The notes: generated from the sequence alone by a model not told the origin. A stretch of DNA of 64,000 nucleotides from Pyrocephalus nanus (GCA_038380795.1 CM076266.1:10996001-11060000); one strand, 5' to 3'; positions 23,390-38,029 are shown, numbered from the stretch's first letter. Translations and numbers: made by a program.

Positions 23390-26300
23390 ATTAAAAGACT
23401 TCTTAAATCAGAATGTCATAGTGAGGGGTAAAATTAAAATGATTGACTTCACTGGTTGTCAAATAAATTTAAATGCCTTCCACAATGGCACTAATAGGAA
23501 CTAATGCACTCTTACTCCTCAAGAGACTGCTTTTTCATCTCTTTTACAAAGGGATCTAGTCACCTTCTAGCTCATCCAAAATTTTGCCATCTCATAGCAT
23601 GTGAAATATCTTTTCTGCTTCCCATGTTACCTAATATAACATACACATACTACCTTGAACCACATCTGAGGTCAGCCACTGATGACTTCTACCTAGGGAA
23701 TGGTCTTATTCTACAACAAAAGCTGCCCTGGAGGAAATTTTGCCCCTCATTCTTTTAGACATCTGCCTGTGGCTTTCTGTGTTTCAGAGCAAATGACAGA
23801 CTAAGAAAAGTGTTCTCATTGGTTTCCTGACCACTCACAGCCTAGAGGACCTGAAATTAATTTAGTACCATGTGAGAAGCACAGAGAGCCTTGCAGTTTT
23901 CCACTTGCTAGAGTATGACCTACTGAAATAACTCATCTTTCCCAGTTTCTATTAATTATAAGGCTTCCAGTTGCTACTACACTATTTTGCTTGGGGACAG
24001 AGAAGAGATATCCTTAGCTCAGCATGCAATGGGGAATTTGTTTGACTTTGGCAAATGTAAAAGCCTGGAATTTTTTTTCTCTAAATTTAGAAAAAAAAAA
24101 AAGTAGCAAAGCCTAAGGTATGTCATGTCCGTATGGGCTCAGATTGAATCTAAAGCATGTCCTGAAAAGTCTTTAGAGGTCAAGTATTTAAAATACCTTA
24201 AACCTCCTCATGCCCTTTACCTGTTTTGTTACTGGATTTTGTTGCTGCTGCTGTGCTTTTTTTTGTTAAGCTTAGGGTGGGCTTATGAAGGGGAGCAATG
24301 AAGGGATGAGGAAGACACTGAAAGGCTTCCCATGTTCTGCAGCAGTTCTAGACTATAAGAAGGGACAAGGGACACTCCAAACAGAGCTTGTGATCTGAGA
24401 CTGGGACCGTTCACAAGACCCTCGAAAGAGTCTCAGACAAATGCACTAACAGCTAATGGTTTTTCAAATGATGTAATGCTGGATGCAGCATTTTAACATG
24501 GACTAGTTTGAGGTACACATTAAAATGGTCTCTTTCAAGTATTATTAAGAAGTGGCGGAGAAAAAGTCAGTGACAAGATTCAACATATGACAGAAATCTG
24601 TGTGCTTTTTTCCGTGTGAAGCTGAACAAGTTTTTCACCCTTTCTGAAGAGTTCTGAATGCTTTTTACTCTTTCAGAAAGATGTGAAAGTATAGTCTATG
24701 TCCTAACCAAAAGCTGAAAAGGAAATAAAAAGGGCCCCAATTCCTTCTCTTCTCATTCATGACCTTCCATGGCCCTGTAGGAGAAATATTAAAGTAATGG
24801 TTTCTTAACTACATGAAAAATTGCAATATTATTAAAAACTATAGAAGGCAAATTAAAAAAATGCAATGGGATTTAAATGTGCTCACATGTGTATATATGT
24901 TTATATACTCTCTTGTTTTGCTTCAATAAATGGCCTTGTGATGTTAGCAGCAAATAGAATAAGATTCTTCCTGTCTATATTTTATAATCGCCACCCAGCA
25001 TTGCTTGTGTCACTAATCATCCCCTCAGGCAGGAAACTGGCTATCAAAATGAATAGAAACTAAACCAGCAAGTTCTTCATAGCTAAAGCAGAACTGCAGA
25101 CGTTACAGCCTGATCATGGCATTCTCAACTATCCAATAAACGCTCCAAGAGTTAAATAGGAATCAGGACAGAATTGCATAAAGCCCATTGTCAGCATCTC
25201 CTGAGCAGTTAATAGTTTTTCTGAAGCTAAACAAGTACACAAGATAAATTTTTTTTCTAGTGTTCCAGTTCATTTGTACTTTAATCATTTAGAAATGGGA
25301 GTTTCAACCAGGGTGCTGATGTTATTTAAGAAATTTTATAGGAACATTCCAATGAATTAGAGCTTTATTTTCTGTTATGTTTCTTTACCCATTTATCTTT
25401 TTCTAATTTCTTTTCTGATATCCTCTTCCAGTAATGCTCAACCAGCCATTAACTTTTATTAGCAAAGCTAAAATGAGTGACACTAATGTGAACAGCGTAA
25501 AACCTACGTTGACCTACTTTTATTAAATGAAGGAGAATAGGCCTTATAGGTCTGATGGGTTGTCCAATTTACTCTTACACCTAAAATTACTGATATTTCC
25601 TTACCCTGATATATATATACAAGTTATGCTTAACTCTGTATGAAAGCAACACTATTGTAATACACAATATGTTCTTATTCAGCCTCTGTTCTGAATTACC
25701 AGCAATTCAAGAAATAGTCAAAATTGGTGGTTCCAAAAATTAAAAAGGGAAAGAAGAAGCAGAACAGTGTAGCAGCTTGACACAATTAAATGCTACCTGT
25801 GAAGCCAGTATGACCCAATGGCATTTTTTAAAAGAATGAATTATCCTCAGGCATTTTTCAGCTCAGGTAATTTTTGCATATTTCTCCTCTTCCTTGCTCT
25901 GTCCAGTTTTAAAGGTCCAATCCTGATTGAAACGCAGAGCATTTCTCTCTGGCATTGGTTTTAGCAGAACATAAATTCCTTTTACATCTCACTAAGGTTT
26001 GCCAAGAATCACAGAATTAGGCCAAATAATTAATTGCTGTCTGATAAATCTAATGTCACAGAAATAGCCTTTGGAAGTTCATCTGCAGGTCGCATGCTCA
26101 GCTTCCTCAATGTCTAGAAATAAAACTTACTGCCACAGTAACTTTGCTATTATTTTTACTTCAACCAGGAGATCCCAAATCAGATCAGGATCATGCTATT
26201 TCAGGTATAATTTAGTGGTCTCTAAAGGGCTCACAGAGAGAGCACAAAGAGATTAGAAATAACAGTTATTCTGTCTGTCCTTGTAGACTCAACGCAGAGG

Positions 26301-28575
26301 GGAGGCAAGTGGATTGCACAGTCACAGAAACAACAGCAGCAGAGCCAAAAATCAAACTGGGAGTTCTTGAATTTACCAAGATTGTCTTTCTAATGAGCTT
26401 TGCAAGCCGACAAGACACACATGCAACTACCCAACTGGTTCTCCTATATTTTTCAAGATGAATTTTAAGAGCAAAAGTGGCAAATGGCCTGCTCTGAAAA
26501 ATCTGCCCCCAAAATCCAGTCTGGGGTACCAAGAAAAATCAACACTCACCATCTCTTGCTTTGGGAAAAAAAAAAAAAAAAAAACAAAGTCAAGCTGGTG
26601 TTCACAGATGATTATTTTTTAATAGTTCTGGCCTTGAAGCAGCATCTCACATTCCCAATATTATAGGGAAGGAGGAAAGCAGAAACATATCAATCACTCA
26701 ACAAAGAGGCTTGTCAGGGAGTGGGTATTTTTCTTTTATACCATTTTCTTCTCAGTAGCTGCCCACGTACAGTCTATCAGGAGATATCTCAAGTGTCCAT
26801 CAGAATATTCTTCTGCACTCACTCCACTGTTAGTGCTTGAGCTTAATTTATTTGCCAAGTGCTCATTTGGGAGTAGGACTGGTTGGGGGGAACAGGAAGA
26901 AATGTGTTTGTTTCATCACTGTACTGGCCCATCTCCCTGCTTTCTGTCAGCCTGCAAATATTTACATGAGACCTGCTGGATTTCTGCATCTTTTAGGATT
27001 TTTTGCAATTAATTCAGTCTCAATATTCTCCTCATTTCCATACTTTTCAAATGTCATTTCATCTCTTTTGATCTGCTTCCATTTCTTTTCTCCCTTCTCC
27101 CTTTTTGCTTTCATGCTCTATCTGAATTTTGAAATGGATTTTGTTGGTTGATAGAGGCATTTGAATTGCTTTCAGAGGCTGGGCCTTGGAAAAACAGGAT
27201 AGAATCTTTCTTAATCACATTTCTCACCTAGAACCTGTATAAAAAGGGTGATACACAGGGTGTGAGGTCACGAAGCTGCTGGTGAAGATGAGCTAATGGA
27301 CCTTGGCCAACCTTAATTAGAGTTTCTAAGCCAAACCTTTTCCTCTTCTGGCCATGAGTGTGTCAGCCTATCAGTTTTATAACAGCTGTCAACCTCCCCT
27401 GACTAGTTTATCTTCATCTTCCCTATTTTATGTGTTGACACAGCACCAAAAGAGTTATTTCCCTGCAGCAAAGGAATCCTTCACTCTGCAGGCAGAACAA
27501 AAAGTGCCTCTTCTACAACACACCTGACCCTGGCCCAGCAGCAGCCACATGTGGCATGAACCACTGCAACCCTTGACACCCTACACCTTTGGGGTATGGT
27601 AATCTGGCACTTAAAAATATATTTGCGTATATGTATATATATATATATCTGTGTGTGTGTATATATATGTATACATAAATATCTTTATATGTAAACACCC
27701 CTCTCCCCCAAAAAAACCAAACCAAAACCCCCCAAAAAACATGAACCTACACCAAAATCAGAGGTCCCCAAACCATCACCACAGCAAATACACTGCTGAA
27801 TTGTTGGCACCCAATGTGATTTGCCATGCCTACCAATGAGGACAGAGTGAAACAACTTCTTTTTCTATTTCAAACTAGTTTAGGAAGGCTCATCAATTGT
27901 ATATGTGTTCCCCAGTGGAAAGTTTCCAACCAGCTGTGCAACATGTAAATCAAAACAGTGCCTTCTTAGTAACAAAGGCTTGTTTCCATCAGGATGGATG
28001 AATAAATTTCTTTCTGCCGGAGGATAAAGAGGCCTGGGCTTTAGGTGTGTAAAAATGGTAAATATTTCTCTTCTGCTTTTGTTCTTTCCCAGCCAAAAGC
28101 ATCTTAAGAGAGCCATCTGTTTCATTGCCACAAAAAGAAAAAAAATTAGGGTTACCAGGCTCCCTGTGCTTATTCATCCAATTTTGCCTTGAGTTAAATG
28201 TTGGAGAACCATCCCCATTTGGGAAGGCTTTAGTTCTGCCACTGGCTACGATAAAGGCTGCTGTTTGTATCCACTGCTTGTCTGTCTCCAGGTTTTTTAT
28301 TTCAGCCAGAATTGCAAAAGAAATTACACTATTTTAGTGTAAAATGAATGGGATTTCCTCATTTTAGTTTATTATCTTCATTTGTTTCTTCCAACTAAAG
28401 AAGAGAGAAAAGTCCCACTCATCCTCCTGCCCTCCCCTCACCCCCAGAGAAAGTGGCAATTGTACCATTAAGCCTGGAGTGCTTTAAATATGCAAACAAA
28501 AACACAGTGCTTACAGGAAAGATCTTCCCTATCCATATGTTCATCTACTTTCCTTTACCTAAACCAGACGATTAC
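23390..28575. other. AT-rich desert with simple repeats, no gene seen
   Basis: Unique sequence with an A19 run (26566-26584) and the TA/TG microsatellite at 27627-27690. Short ORFs show no recognisable domain. Confidence 0.5.
27627..27690. repeat. (TA)n/(TG)n microsatellite
   Basis: Alternating TA runs flank a short (TG)5 run. The tract is read directly from the sequence and is followed by a C/A-rich stretch to about 27750. Confidence 0.85.
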
Positions 28576-28599
28576 CTCAGCAGCTCAGCTGTGTTATTG

Positions 28600-28830
28600 A
28601 GACATTTCAGCGTGAAATTTGTTTTTCCTCACTGAACTTTAAGCGGAATTTCAAGTGCCAAGTCTCCAAAGCCAAGTGGGGCTATTAAGAGATAATTACT
28701 AATTATGCTAATTTGAGAAGTTGTGCTATTTCTTTCCCTGGTCATTTTATCTGCAGCTCTCCTGAGAGAACAGTCCCCATTCAATGTTAATAACCTTTCC
28801 AGGCTAAGCATTCAATGGAGGACAGTGTGT
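28600..28830. promoter_or_regulatory. Candidate developmental enhancer / CNE
   Basis: A compact homeodomain cluster, TAATTACTAATTATGCTAAT, begins at 28693. Other motifs are AAGTGGGGC (NKX-like AAGTG) near 28674, GTCATTTTATCTGCAG near 28741 and CAATGTTAATAACC near 28782. The cluster packs at least three TAAT cores within 20 bp. Enhancer function is inferred from motif content only. Confidence 0.4.
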
Positions 28831-28834
28831 CCTA

Positions 28835-31800
28835 AACCCAGAAATATTTTACGGTTAATCTAGATATGTGCCTGTAAATTAGAAAGAGAATCAAGTTGCA
28901 CTAATGCTAATGACTTATGTTATTAATTTTTTGCAGTAGCAGAAATATCTGATTCCTCTCCATTCATATATTGATACAGCCTTTTGCTGATGGTTTTATT
29001 TTAAATGAAGAGAGTCCTCAGTGACTTGAAATATTCAGCATACCAACAATATTTCTTAGTGATCATTTTCTAATCCTACCTATTGCAAGCTCTCATAATA
29101 ATAGATTAAAACAAAGAAAAGATCTGATTTGCATTTTCTAAATGTCTCATTTATTTTTGCCTTATTTATGTCATGGCATGAAATAGATCTCTCCCAAATT
29201 TTATATATCTTTTTTTCTTTTCTTTTTTCAAGATAGTGGTTATGGGGTTGATCATTTAGTCTGCAGAATATGCTGACAAAATAAGAGACTTTATAATTTT
29301 TTAAAATAAAATAATGACTTTAGGTTTTACTTGATGTATTATTACATCCGTGTTCTGTGGCAAAACATACATATTTTACACTGTTTATAAGTTGTGGAGT
29401 GGTAGTAAACAGACGCTTCTTGACTTGTCTTGCCTTCCTAATGCAGAGATGCTGGGACAGCCTTCCTGACTCACTACAGGTTGATAAAATCATATTTCTC
29501 TGCACCTCAAAAATAGGAGGTCCCAGGTAAGAGCACATGGTCATAGACAATGTCAAGGTCAGAGCACTCTCCATCAGGAGCCTGTGGCTGCTCTGATGCC
29601 CTTGGGGGCCCATTCCTGCAATACCTGGACTCAGGCATCCCTCCAAATGGAAGGCATGCACACCTAAGGGCAGCTCCTGGAGGTACAGATTGCAAGGTCA
29701 CCCACTTTGTCTGCCAGCACAGCATGAACCCCAGAAACACTCAGCAGAGGTCAGCAACACCTGAAAGCAGACAAAGAACACATCATAGCCAGGGAGGGCA
29801 GGGCAGGGCACCAACAGGCTGGCACAGACTGTTCCCTTCCCTTGACCCAGCCCTAAGGGGAACAGGGGCTGCATTTCCACAGTAAATAAACTCCCATCCT
29901 CACTGGAGTCCTTCACCTAGGTAGACAGCTTGCTAAATGGTATTGGCAGGGTTTTAATCAATGGGGTCCACTGAACTCCTTCTTCACAGCCCCTGATGCT
30001 GACCCAGTTGTCCGGGACCACATCCTCAGAGATACTGGCAGCGGGGTCAGAATGCTGGCAGCAGGATGAGGGCTCTGGCATCACAGGCTCCCTCCACGGC
30101 AGCCACAGTTCCCATGGCTTGCCAGCTTGCTCAGCCATCTCTGCCTCTCAGGCTGTGACGGGATCAAACATCGTCTCCAAAATCCCCTCACTGCCACCTG
30201 ATGGCACCAACTGGAACCTCCTCTGAAGGCCAGACCCTGCCCTTCCTGCACGTTAGGGCTCCCACAAGAGAATTTTTAGCAGAGTCGACCCCAATTGGAC
30301 AGCGGCTGCAGATGCCCTGACAGGAAGGCAATGCCAGTGCACTGCTGGACCAGGTCTCACACTGGCTGCTGAAAGTAGATGGGCTTAGAGGTGACCAGAG
30401 CTGTGGCTCTGGAGCTCCAGAGGAGAGGGTGAAAAGTGGAAGTATCTTAATAGGAATTGGGCCTATATTCTTGCAGTTTGCAGCACCTAGATTAAAACTA
30501 AGACAAATTTCTCTTCATGCAACCAAAATAAAAATAGGATGGAGTGACAAAACCCCCAAAGGTTAGCAGCTTCTGCTTTAGTTTTTCACTATTTTAAACC
30601 CATACACAGGCCTAAAACCAGTGGGTGCAATTTTTAAAAGGCAAGGAATGTAAATATTCAGAATCTTGGGTTGCACCTATTTCTGGAAAATGTAACGCAC
30701 AGCCCTCAGACTCCAGTTCAGTACTCTCAATGTGGGAGTGGGAGGACTGCGTTCACATGAGACATGAATTAGGGCCTAAAAATATGTCCTAGTAATAAAG
30801 GAGAAGCTAATTTTAACTGTCAGCATTGCCAGTTTAAGAATAGAGCTTCATTTAGAGGAAATCCATTTTGCAAGTGTGTGAACCTTTCCCAAAACCCCAG
30901 AAAAACATCAGCTAAGACACAGCTCTTCCTTGCTGATGGGGCTGGGGGGACCAATAGGCCACTGCACTCCCACCATTCCACCAGGAGACTTGGAGTAAAC
31001 AGGGCCATGTGAATTCCTAGTATTGCATCTCTCACGGATTTGAGTGAGCACATACAGCAGAACTGGCTGCTGTTTGGACAGTGAGCTCAACATTTCAGCA
31101 GCTCTCTAGCACATGCCAAGCCAAGCACCCTGGACAGATACACACAGAGTTCATAGACCCTTCTGTAAAAGAAACATGTGCAGAGGGTGACACAGGTGAG
31201 TGTCTCAGGTGTGAGTTTCACATCAGCTCTTCCTCTGGCAGACAGATTGTCATAGGTGGGGTCTTGCATCTCCCCTAAGCCCTACCTTGAGACATTGCAT
31301 CTTCTAAAGAACACTTGTCCCAAAATTCGGCCTAACCAAGCCACATCAGTCTCATCTACTCCTTGCTGATACACTGCTGTCCAAAGACAGCAGCTAAAGG
31401 GACTAGCTGGAAACTGAGAAGAGAGCAGTGCGTCTGGGTAATACAAAGCTGTAAGCAAGCAAACATCTGCGAGAGGAGAGAATAAAGAGGCAGTCAGAAG
31501 AGGAAGTTGCCATTTCTCCTGAAAGATCTCCTGGCATATTTTAAATTAGTTCTTCCTGGGAAAAGAAAAGAATGCTAGAGACTATTTCAAAATGCTTCAT
31601 GGGCTCCATTGGTCTCAGCTGCACTTGTTCTGCACTCTGTGGGAAACTGGCATACTGGAGTCAGAGCCCCAGAAAGGTGCTTCACATTGCTAATTCTAGC
31701 CGAAATGAAGTTTTCTCCACGTTATTTCTTATTCGTGTTTGAAATTACTTTTTAATCTAATACCTACAAAGATCACCCAAAGTCCTGAAAGAAATAAAAA

Positions 31801-33465
31801 AAAAATCAGTTAAAAAACTGACTTTAGCTATTTTCTTTCCCCTATATTTCCATAATGAAAATATTTATAGCTATATTCTACTACTATTATTAGTATCATT
31901 CCAAAACCTGCAGTAATGCTGTTGCAAAGTGTTTGGAGCTGTCACAGATTCTGAAAGGCTCAAATTACATGAAGAGCACAAATCTGTACTTGCAAGAGAC
32001 CCCAGCAGCTGAGTGACACCATCTAACTGATGTAAGAATTTATAAATTGGAGAGCCTGAATATGCCCCATGGCCCAGTTCAGGCCAAAGACAACACGGTG
32101 CTCTGGATGCACATGACATGTGAGTATCAGCTACAGCAGAAAGGAGAAATGAGCAATTTCTGCATAAATTATGTGACACTTGGAGGCAGATAGTTCCTTT
32201 TGGAGGAAAAAAAAAATCCTCCCTCTGATGTTACCTGGTGTTTGAGATAGTGAAATGACAGTAGGTGGGATGAGCAATCAATTATTTTAGTCGCCACTCT
32301 TGTACCTCTGCTGACAAATGTACAACGTATTGGAAAAAATTTCTCTTCCACTATCACTTCATGCTGAGAGTCAGTGAGGGGGGATAGAAAGCTTGCCATC
32401 CCAAGGTTTCCTGCTGGAAATAGGTAATGACAAATGGGTACTTGATCTCCCTTCAATCCCTCAAAATCATAAACCCAACTACATCAAGCAACATGCACAG
32501 CAAGCGCAGTGGGGAAAAATGCAGAAGCTATGAGCAAACAGGCCTCACAAGGAAACCTTGACAATGAGTTGAGGGAAGCTCAGACCTAAACTTCTGAAGG
32601 AGGGCAGTGCTTTGACTGTCACCAGTAGCTGGTATAGTTGCAGGCCCCTTTATGGGATTTTCTGAAAACCATAGATTTTGGCATCTAACAACTGGATGAA
32701 AATGTTGGACTTGCTTACTTTTTTACAAGTATACGAATCTATGTGTGTTTCTATCCCACATCTTTCCATAGTAAATTTTGAAAAGAAGCAATTCATCTAC
32801 TGTGATCTCTTTTTTTCAACACCCACAGGTCCTTTAAGTTTATTCTTGGAAAAAATGGATATCTGATGTCCCAAATTCTACAAAGGACACGAGTTGTGGA
32901 CTCCTTGACTTTCACTATTTCCCTCTGGCCCATCTGCATGGATTTATTTTCAGGCTAAGAGTCCATATAATGCAAAATGTAACATTTCACCCTTAAAACC
33001 CTCGGTTATAATAAAGAGCAAACAATAATCATGATGGGTACAAGATGCAAAGAGATTAAATACAAGGCAGATGTTCAAACTTGTCTTTTCAGCTGAGATT
33101 GTAAATGGTCTGAGCCTAAGAGAAAAATTCAGAGACTGAATGTGAAGGTTTGCTAATTAATCAGTTATAATGGCATGGGGGATTAGAGAGCATGATTAAA
33201 ACACACTGAAAGCAAGAAAGACAAAGGAGGATGGCGAAGCAGTTCCATCAGCAGAGAAACATCTCTGCACAAGCTGGTGAAAATGATGTGGCTCACAAAA
33301 AAACCTGTGCTTAAGAATTAAAAACCAACTACAACAACAAAAAGACAGTGTTATGAATTAAATAAATTCCTGGAAATTTGCTCCAATGCTTATTAAAAAA
33401 AAAAAAAACAAACAAACAACAACATAACAGAGTTTGATCCAATCTCCTTATGAAGCCCAGGACAG
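28835..33465. other. Mixed desert; GC-richer patch at about 29.55-30.43 kb of unknown origin
   Basis: Most of the interval is AT-rich with nothing recognised. The 29550-30430 patch is clearly GC-richer than its surroundings and has open frames on both strands (for example 29550-29885 plus, 29320-29661 minus). It contains a polyadenylation-like AGTAAATAAACTCCCATCC near 29881. It could be an old LTR or other unclassified mobile element. I recognise no domain or terminal repeat. Confidence 0.4.
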
Positions 33466-33575
33466 AACTTCCACTGAGTTCAGTCCTTTACATAAATATG
33501 CACGTAGGTTAATATGCATGTTGCTGCAACACATATCGGCACATTAATATGCACAGTACTGGGGAGTTTGTGTTT
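33465..33575. promoter_or_regulatory. POU-type motif triplet (possible enhancer core)
   Basis: Three near-identical words lie within 61 bp: AAATATGCAC at 33494-33503, TTAATATGCAT at 33509-33519 and TTAATATGCAC at 33544-33554. They resemble POU/octamer-related (AATATGCA) sites. A fourth, GAATATGCAT, lies at 34671-34680. No ORF or repeat family explains them. Confidence 0.35.
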
Positions 33576-33579
33576 AATT

Positions 33580-36500
33580 ATATAAATAGAAACTGAATAT
33601 AAACATTTGCATTTGTATCTCTGAAGTTCCACTAGTAACAAAACGGCATAGAGAAATTATTAGCATTTTTACACTGTGATTTCTGTTTAAGTCAGATACT
33701 GAAGTGCTACTGATACTTGTAAGGCATTCAACAGATGGGGAGTCTAGACTGATAAGTTCTGTGCTAGGCAAGTGTATTTTTAAACCTCCTTTAATGTTAA
33801 ATCTGATGCTGTGCTGTAGCACTAAAGTGCTTTCCTGAGTGTGCAATTTTAACTTCCTTGTTTACTTTTTGAAACCCTAATTTGGCAGTGATTCACTACT
33901 GATAGTGCCAGTTAGCATGACCCCAACCCCTAGAAAAATTATCACCAAGATCAATCTTCACTGAAGACAACGTGACCATCGATATGAGAATGACCTCTGG
34001 GATGAAGGTCCTATAAGCCATAGGGCCTGGTGCTCCTGAAAAAGAAAGATTCCCATCCAACAGCACAGGATCAGGCTCCTATTCTCTTCACCTTGGTTCT
34101 GCTCTCAATCTTTCTCTCTTTTTTAGTGGAAAGAATAAAGGAAATTGTACTTTTGTTTGCAAATTCTCAACAATGTTGATGCGTGCATATTTGCTGTAAT
34201 AACACCTACTCAACAAAAATTAATCTATAACCTTAATGGATGAAAATGAACATTATACAAGTGAAGATAGAAAATATTTTTTCTAGTTCTTTTCTGGCTT
34301 TGGAAAATTAACGCAATAGTGATATCCCTTTAGAAATACTGCTGCTTACAATTTATGTAATTTTAAACTATATTATTAAGGTAGCATATATTTGTGTGCT
34401 TTATTGCTTGTCTTGAGAGACCTGCATTTGTTCAAAGTATGAACTTATTCTAAATTTAAAATTGTAAAAGAAAAATAATGTAAAACCATAATGAAATCAC
34501 CTTCAAATCTGCTTACATTCTCACTTTTCATACAAAATTATTTTCATCACAAAAATAATCCCCCAAATTTGTCTGAGATTATTCCAGCAAATCCCATGCC
34601 CAACAAATCCTAAAACATACTCCACCTGCTAGTGAAACTATCACAGTAATTGTCTGGGCTTTTATCTAATGAATATGCATTACAGCAGTCAAAACAAAAT
34701 TCTAACTTAATCTACATTACTGGGGAAAGTTTCTGAAACAAGCTGTTGCAGGGAAATTTATATAATATGTTGTCAACATTCAGCAGAGACAAGCTGTCTG
34801 CTAGAAAGGGCTGATGGAAACAGTTTCCTATATTTGGTCAGGGAGATGTGCTTTTGCTACCCTTAAGCCGTGCTTTAGGCCACAGAAGTGCTGAGAGCAT
34901 CACATCTCCTGGTGCCTGTAGCATGCCTGCCCACCTGAACTTCACCTCCCAGCAAAGCCTGAGCTGGTGATGACTGAAAAGGCTCCTTTTGCCACGTGGG
35001 TTTCCGTGAGTCATCACCATCTCCTCTACAGTGCACACACGCACTGGTACCTGTTGAGCACAGGGACACGACAGATGGAAATTCAGGTGACTGCCTGTAC
35101 GAGGTCTGTGCATGACTACATCTGCACGCAGCTACGTGCCTGACACCAGCACACACAACACACTGTAGTGTGGGGCAAACCAACAAAAGGAAAGTTACTG
35201 GAAACCAAGATTAGCAAGATTAGCAAAACTAATCAAGGTTTACAAGCCACTCTTTCCAATCAACTGCCTGTATAACATGCACACATTTCTTTTGCCATAA
35301 TGGCCATTAAAATAATAGTCTCAGCTTCTTACCTTTACTTTTTGCTGCACAGGAAACAACTTTATATGCCAGTGTCAGAGAAACATCTAGTCAGATCAGA
35401 AGTGGTAGCAAGATCAGTTTAGATATGCTAGGATAGAACGAGTCCTAAAAAAAAAACATGCTGGCAAGTAATTATAAATTCTATTGTATGTAGCAAATTT
35501 TTAGGAAACTAATAGTAACCTGTCATCCAGTTTCTGATTCCACAAAAAAACCCCAAACACCTGCACATTTGTATGCAGATCTTGTTACTTATTATTTACT
35601 GCTTTTCTGAGCAGCAATAGAATGACTGAAGAAGTGATTTTGCTGAACCAAGGCCACACGTTACCCCAAAGACCTTTGATGATATATTGGTCCTATCCAG
35701 GCACCAATCTCAAACGTATTTTCATTTTCATAATTTGTATGAATAACAGCTGCTTCAATAGGTGAGGATACAAATGAGGGAAGGAAGATAAAAAGGAAAG
35801 AAAAGAGATGGGCATTTTTGGTAAAGAAGAAACGCATTCAAAACATGAAAATATATGGTAAACATGGATTTTCAAGGTTACATACAATTTTATTTTATTT
35901 TTGGAGCCGTTATGGTTATCTTTTTAATCACTAAAAATAGACTGAGATAGCTTCTGTACTGTTTAATTTATACTCCTGTTAAAACAGCACTCTGCAAGAC
36001 CTAAAACACTGTAATTTGTTGCTGCTTGCTTTCAGTTAATTTTGGAGACTCTTTATGGAGGCTTGGAGTTTTTTGAAGCAAAATTAAAGTAATAATGCAT
36101 AAGGAATAGATTTTATTTAATTATTTTTAACGTTTAGAATTACTTTCCTAGACTCCGAAACAAATGCTTGGTGCTTTTTTCATCTGAAGAATTGTCTGCC
36201 ACCTTTTATTCAAAGAATTATTGTTAAAGAGTAGAGTGAATTTACAGTGGGTTTAGCTAAAGTGGAATAGTCTCACAGTCTTCCAAGAAGTTCATGCATA
36301 AATAAAATTGATGAACTACAAGCAAGGTACAAATATAGGGGTTGTTACTATGATTTTTAATGGAAATGAAGGTTGAGAAATTTAGATAATATTTAATTCT
36401 TCAGAAATTAAATTATTCACCTAAAAGGATAAATCTCATTTAAAAAAAAAAAAAAAAAGGAAAATCTGTAATAGTTTCAATCAATTCCATAAGCAAATTC

Positions 36501-38025
36501 TTGTAACATCTGAAAGAAGTATTGTTCATTACAAAACTGGAGTTTTTCTGCAGACTCGTCAGTAATATGCTGCTTAATACTGAAGAAAGAGGTGCCTTTT
36601 TAATACAAACTCTGCCACGTAGAAACCTCACCCTCAGCATGTACAACAAGCCATTCTGGGACAAATCAAAAGCCCTCTAGAAACTGAAGAGCAAACGTGA
36701 TTTAACACCAGGTCTCATGCCTCTGTTTACATACAAATAGACAAACAAACGAAAAGCCCTCTTCTTTCCAGCACCACCAGGCTGAACTGCTTTGCAAACA
36801 ACTGCACAGGCTGCCTTGCAGGCAGGTGTTTTACCTGCAGCCTGGCACCCTGGTCACCTTGGAACAAGCAGCTCCCAGAGACCTGCCATGTCAACAAGTA
36901 CTTCACAGTGAAAAACCCCAGCAATGTGATCCATCTATAGATGTCACACAGCTACAGCAAAGATGGGTACGAACTAGAGCCAGGTTCATTTGGTACTTGA
37001 AACTGCAGCGACAGGCTACTGAATTTCTACCTCTTGCTAATTAGTTCTGCAACAGATTTATTGACTGACTCAATTCTCCTCTCTGTAAACTGGGCTAATG
37101 TGGCCTCTTTGTCTGTGAGAGTTAATAGCAATTTTTCATAAATAGTTTGAGCGTATACGTCATATGATTACACTGATGCATTTCTATTAACTCTGGGCAA
37201 TAAGAGTCCTTGCTGTCTGGGATGAGTTGGAATTATCTGAAGAGAAGGATCATCTTAGACACTGTCAGGGAAAAATAGTCCAATGTGCCTTACATCAGAA
37301 GAGTACAAATTTATTAAGGAATTCACTGGTAGCCTTCAGGAAAATCTGACAAAACATCTTTGTCTATGGCTTCTTACCCCACTTTAGCAGAATATTTCAC
37401 CTGCTTAAAAGTGTTCCTAGGCTAACCAATCTATAAAGCACTGTTCTGTTAAACTACATCTCTTACAAACCAGACATCTAACTTCAAAAGGCTATTTCAT
37501 TTCTAGCTACTCAAGAAACAATGTACATTTTTTTTTAAATCCCCACACTTTTTTGACACCTAATAACCATTTTCTGGTAACTGGTACTGTTAGTAACTTA
37601 TTGACTGTTTTTACCTTGCAGTTTACACCTTGTGCTGTAACATGAAAAAAATCCAAATTTTTTTTTTTTTTTTTTTTTTTTTAAGCAAAATGAATGCAGA
37701 GATAAAGTTTCATTTTAAAAGTATATAACAGGGTACAAGATAACCTAGAAAGATTAGCTTTTGACTTGTTCTGGCAGAACTGAAATGAATCACATTTATG
37801 CCTGAACACTGTATATTCCCTCTTCTTCCTGTGTAGGAAATCTAAAGAATTCGCACAGTGAAACTTTTTTATTAAAAAAAACCCCCCACATCATCAAATG
37901 ACTTGTGCTCCTGGATTTCAGCTGAAGGCACAAAAAATGCTCTTTGTAGACACCGCACTAGCTAAAGCAAACTTCTGTTGCACAGCTGTAAAAACTGGTC
38001 ATTATAAATGTGAATTGCAAACAAG
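33580..38025. other. AT-rich desert, no gene seen
   Basis: Unique DNA with A17 (36442-36458) and T25 (37658-37682) runs. A GC-richer patch at 34840-35190 has minus-strand open frames without recognisable domains. Nothing else was recognised. Confidence 0.45.
37658..37682. repeat. T25 homopolymer
   Basis: An uninterrupted T run read directly. It is not next to any recognisable retroposon body, so I treat it as simple sequence. Confidence 0.85.
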
Positions 38026-38029
38026 TCAA

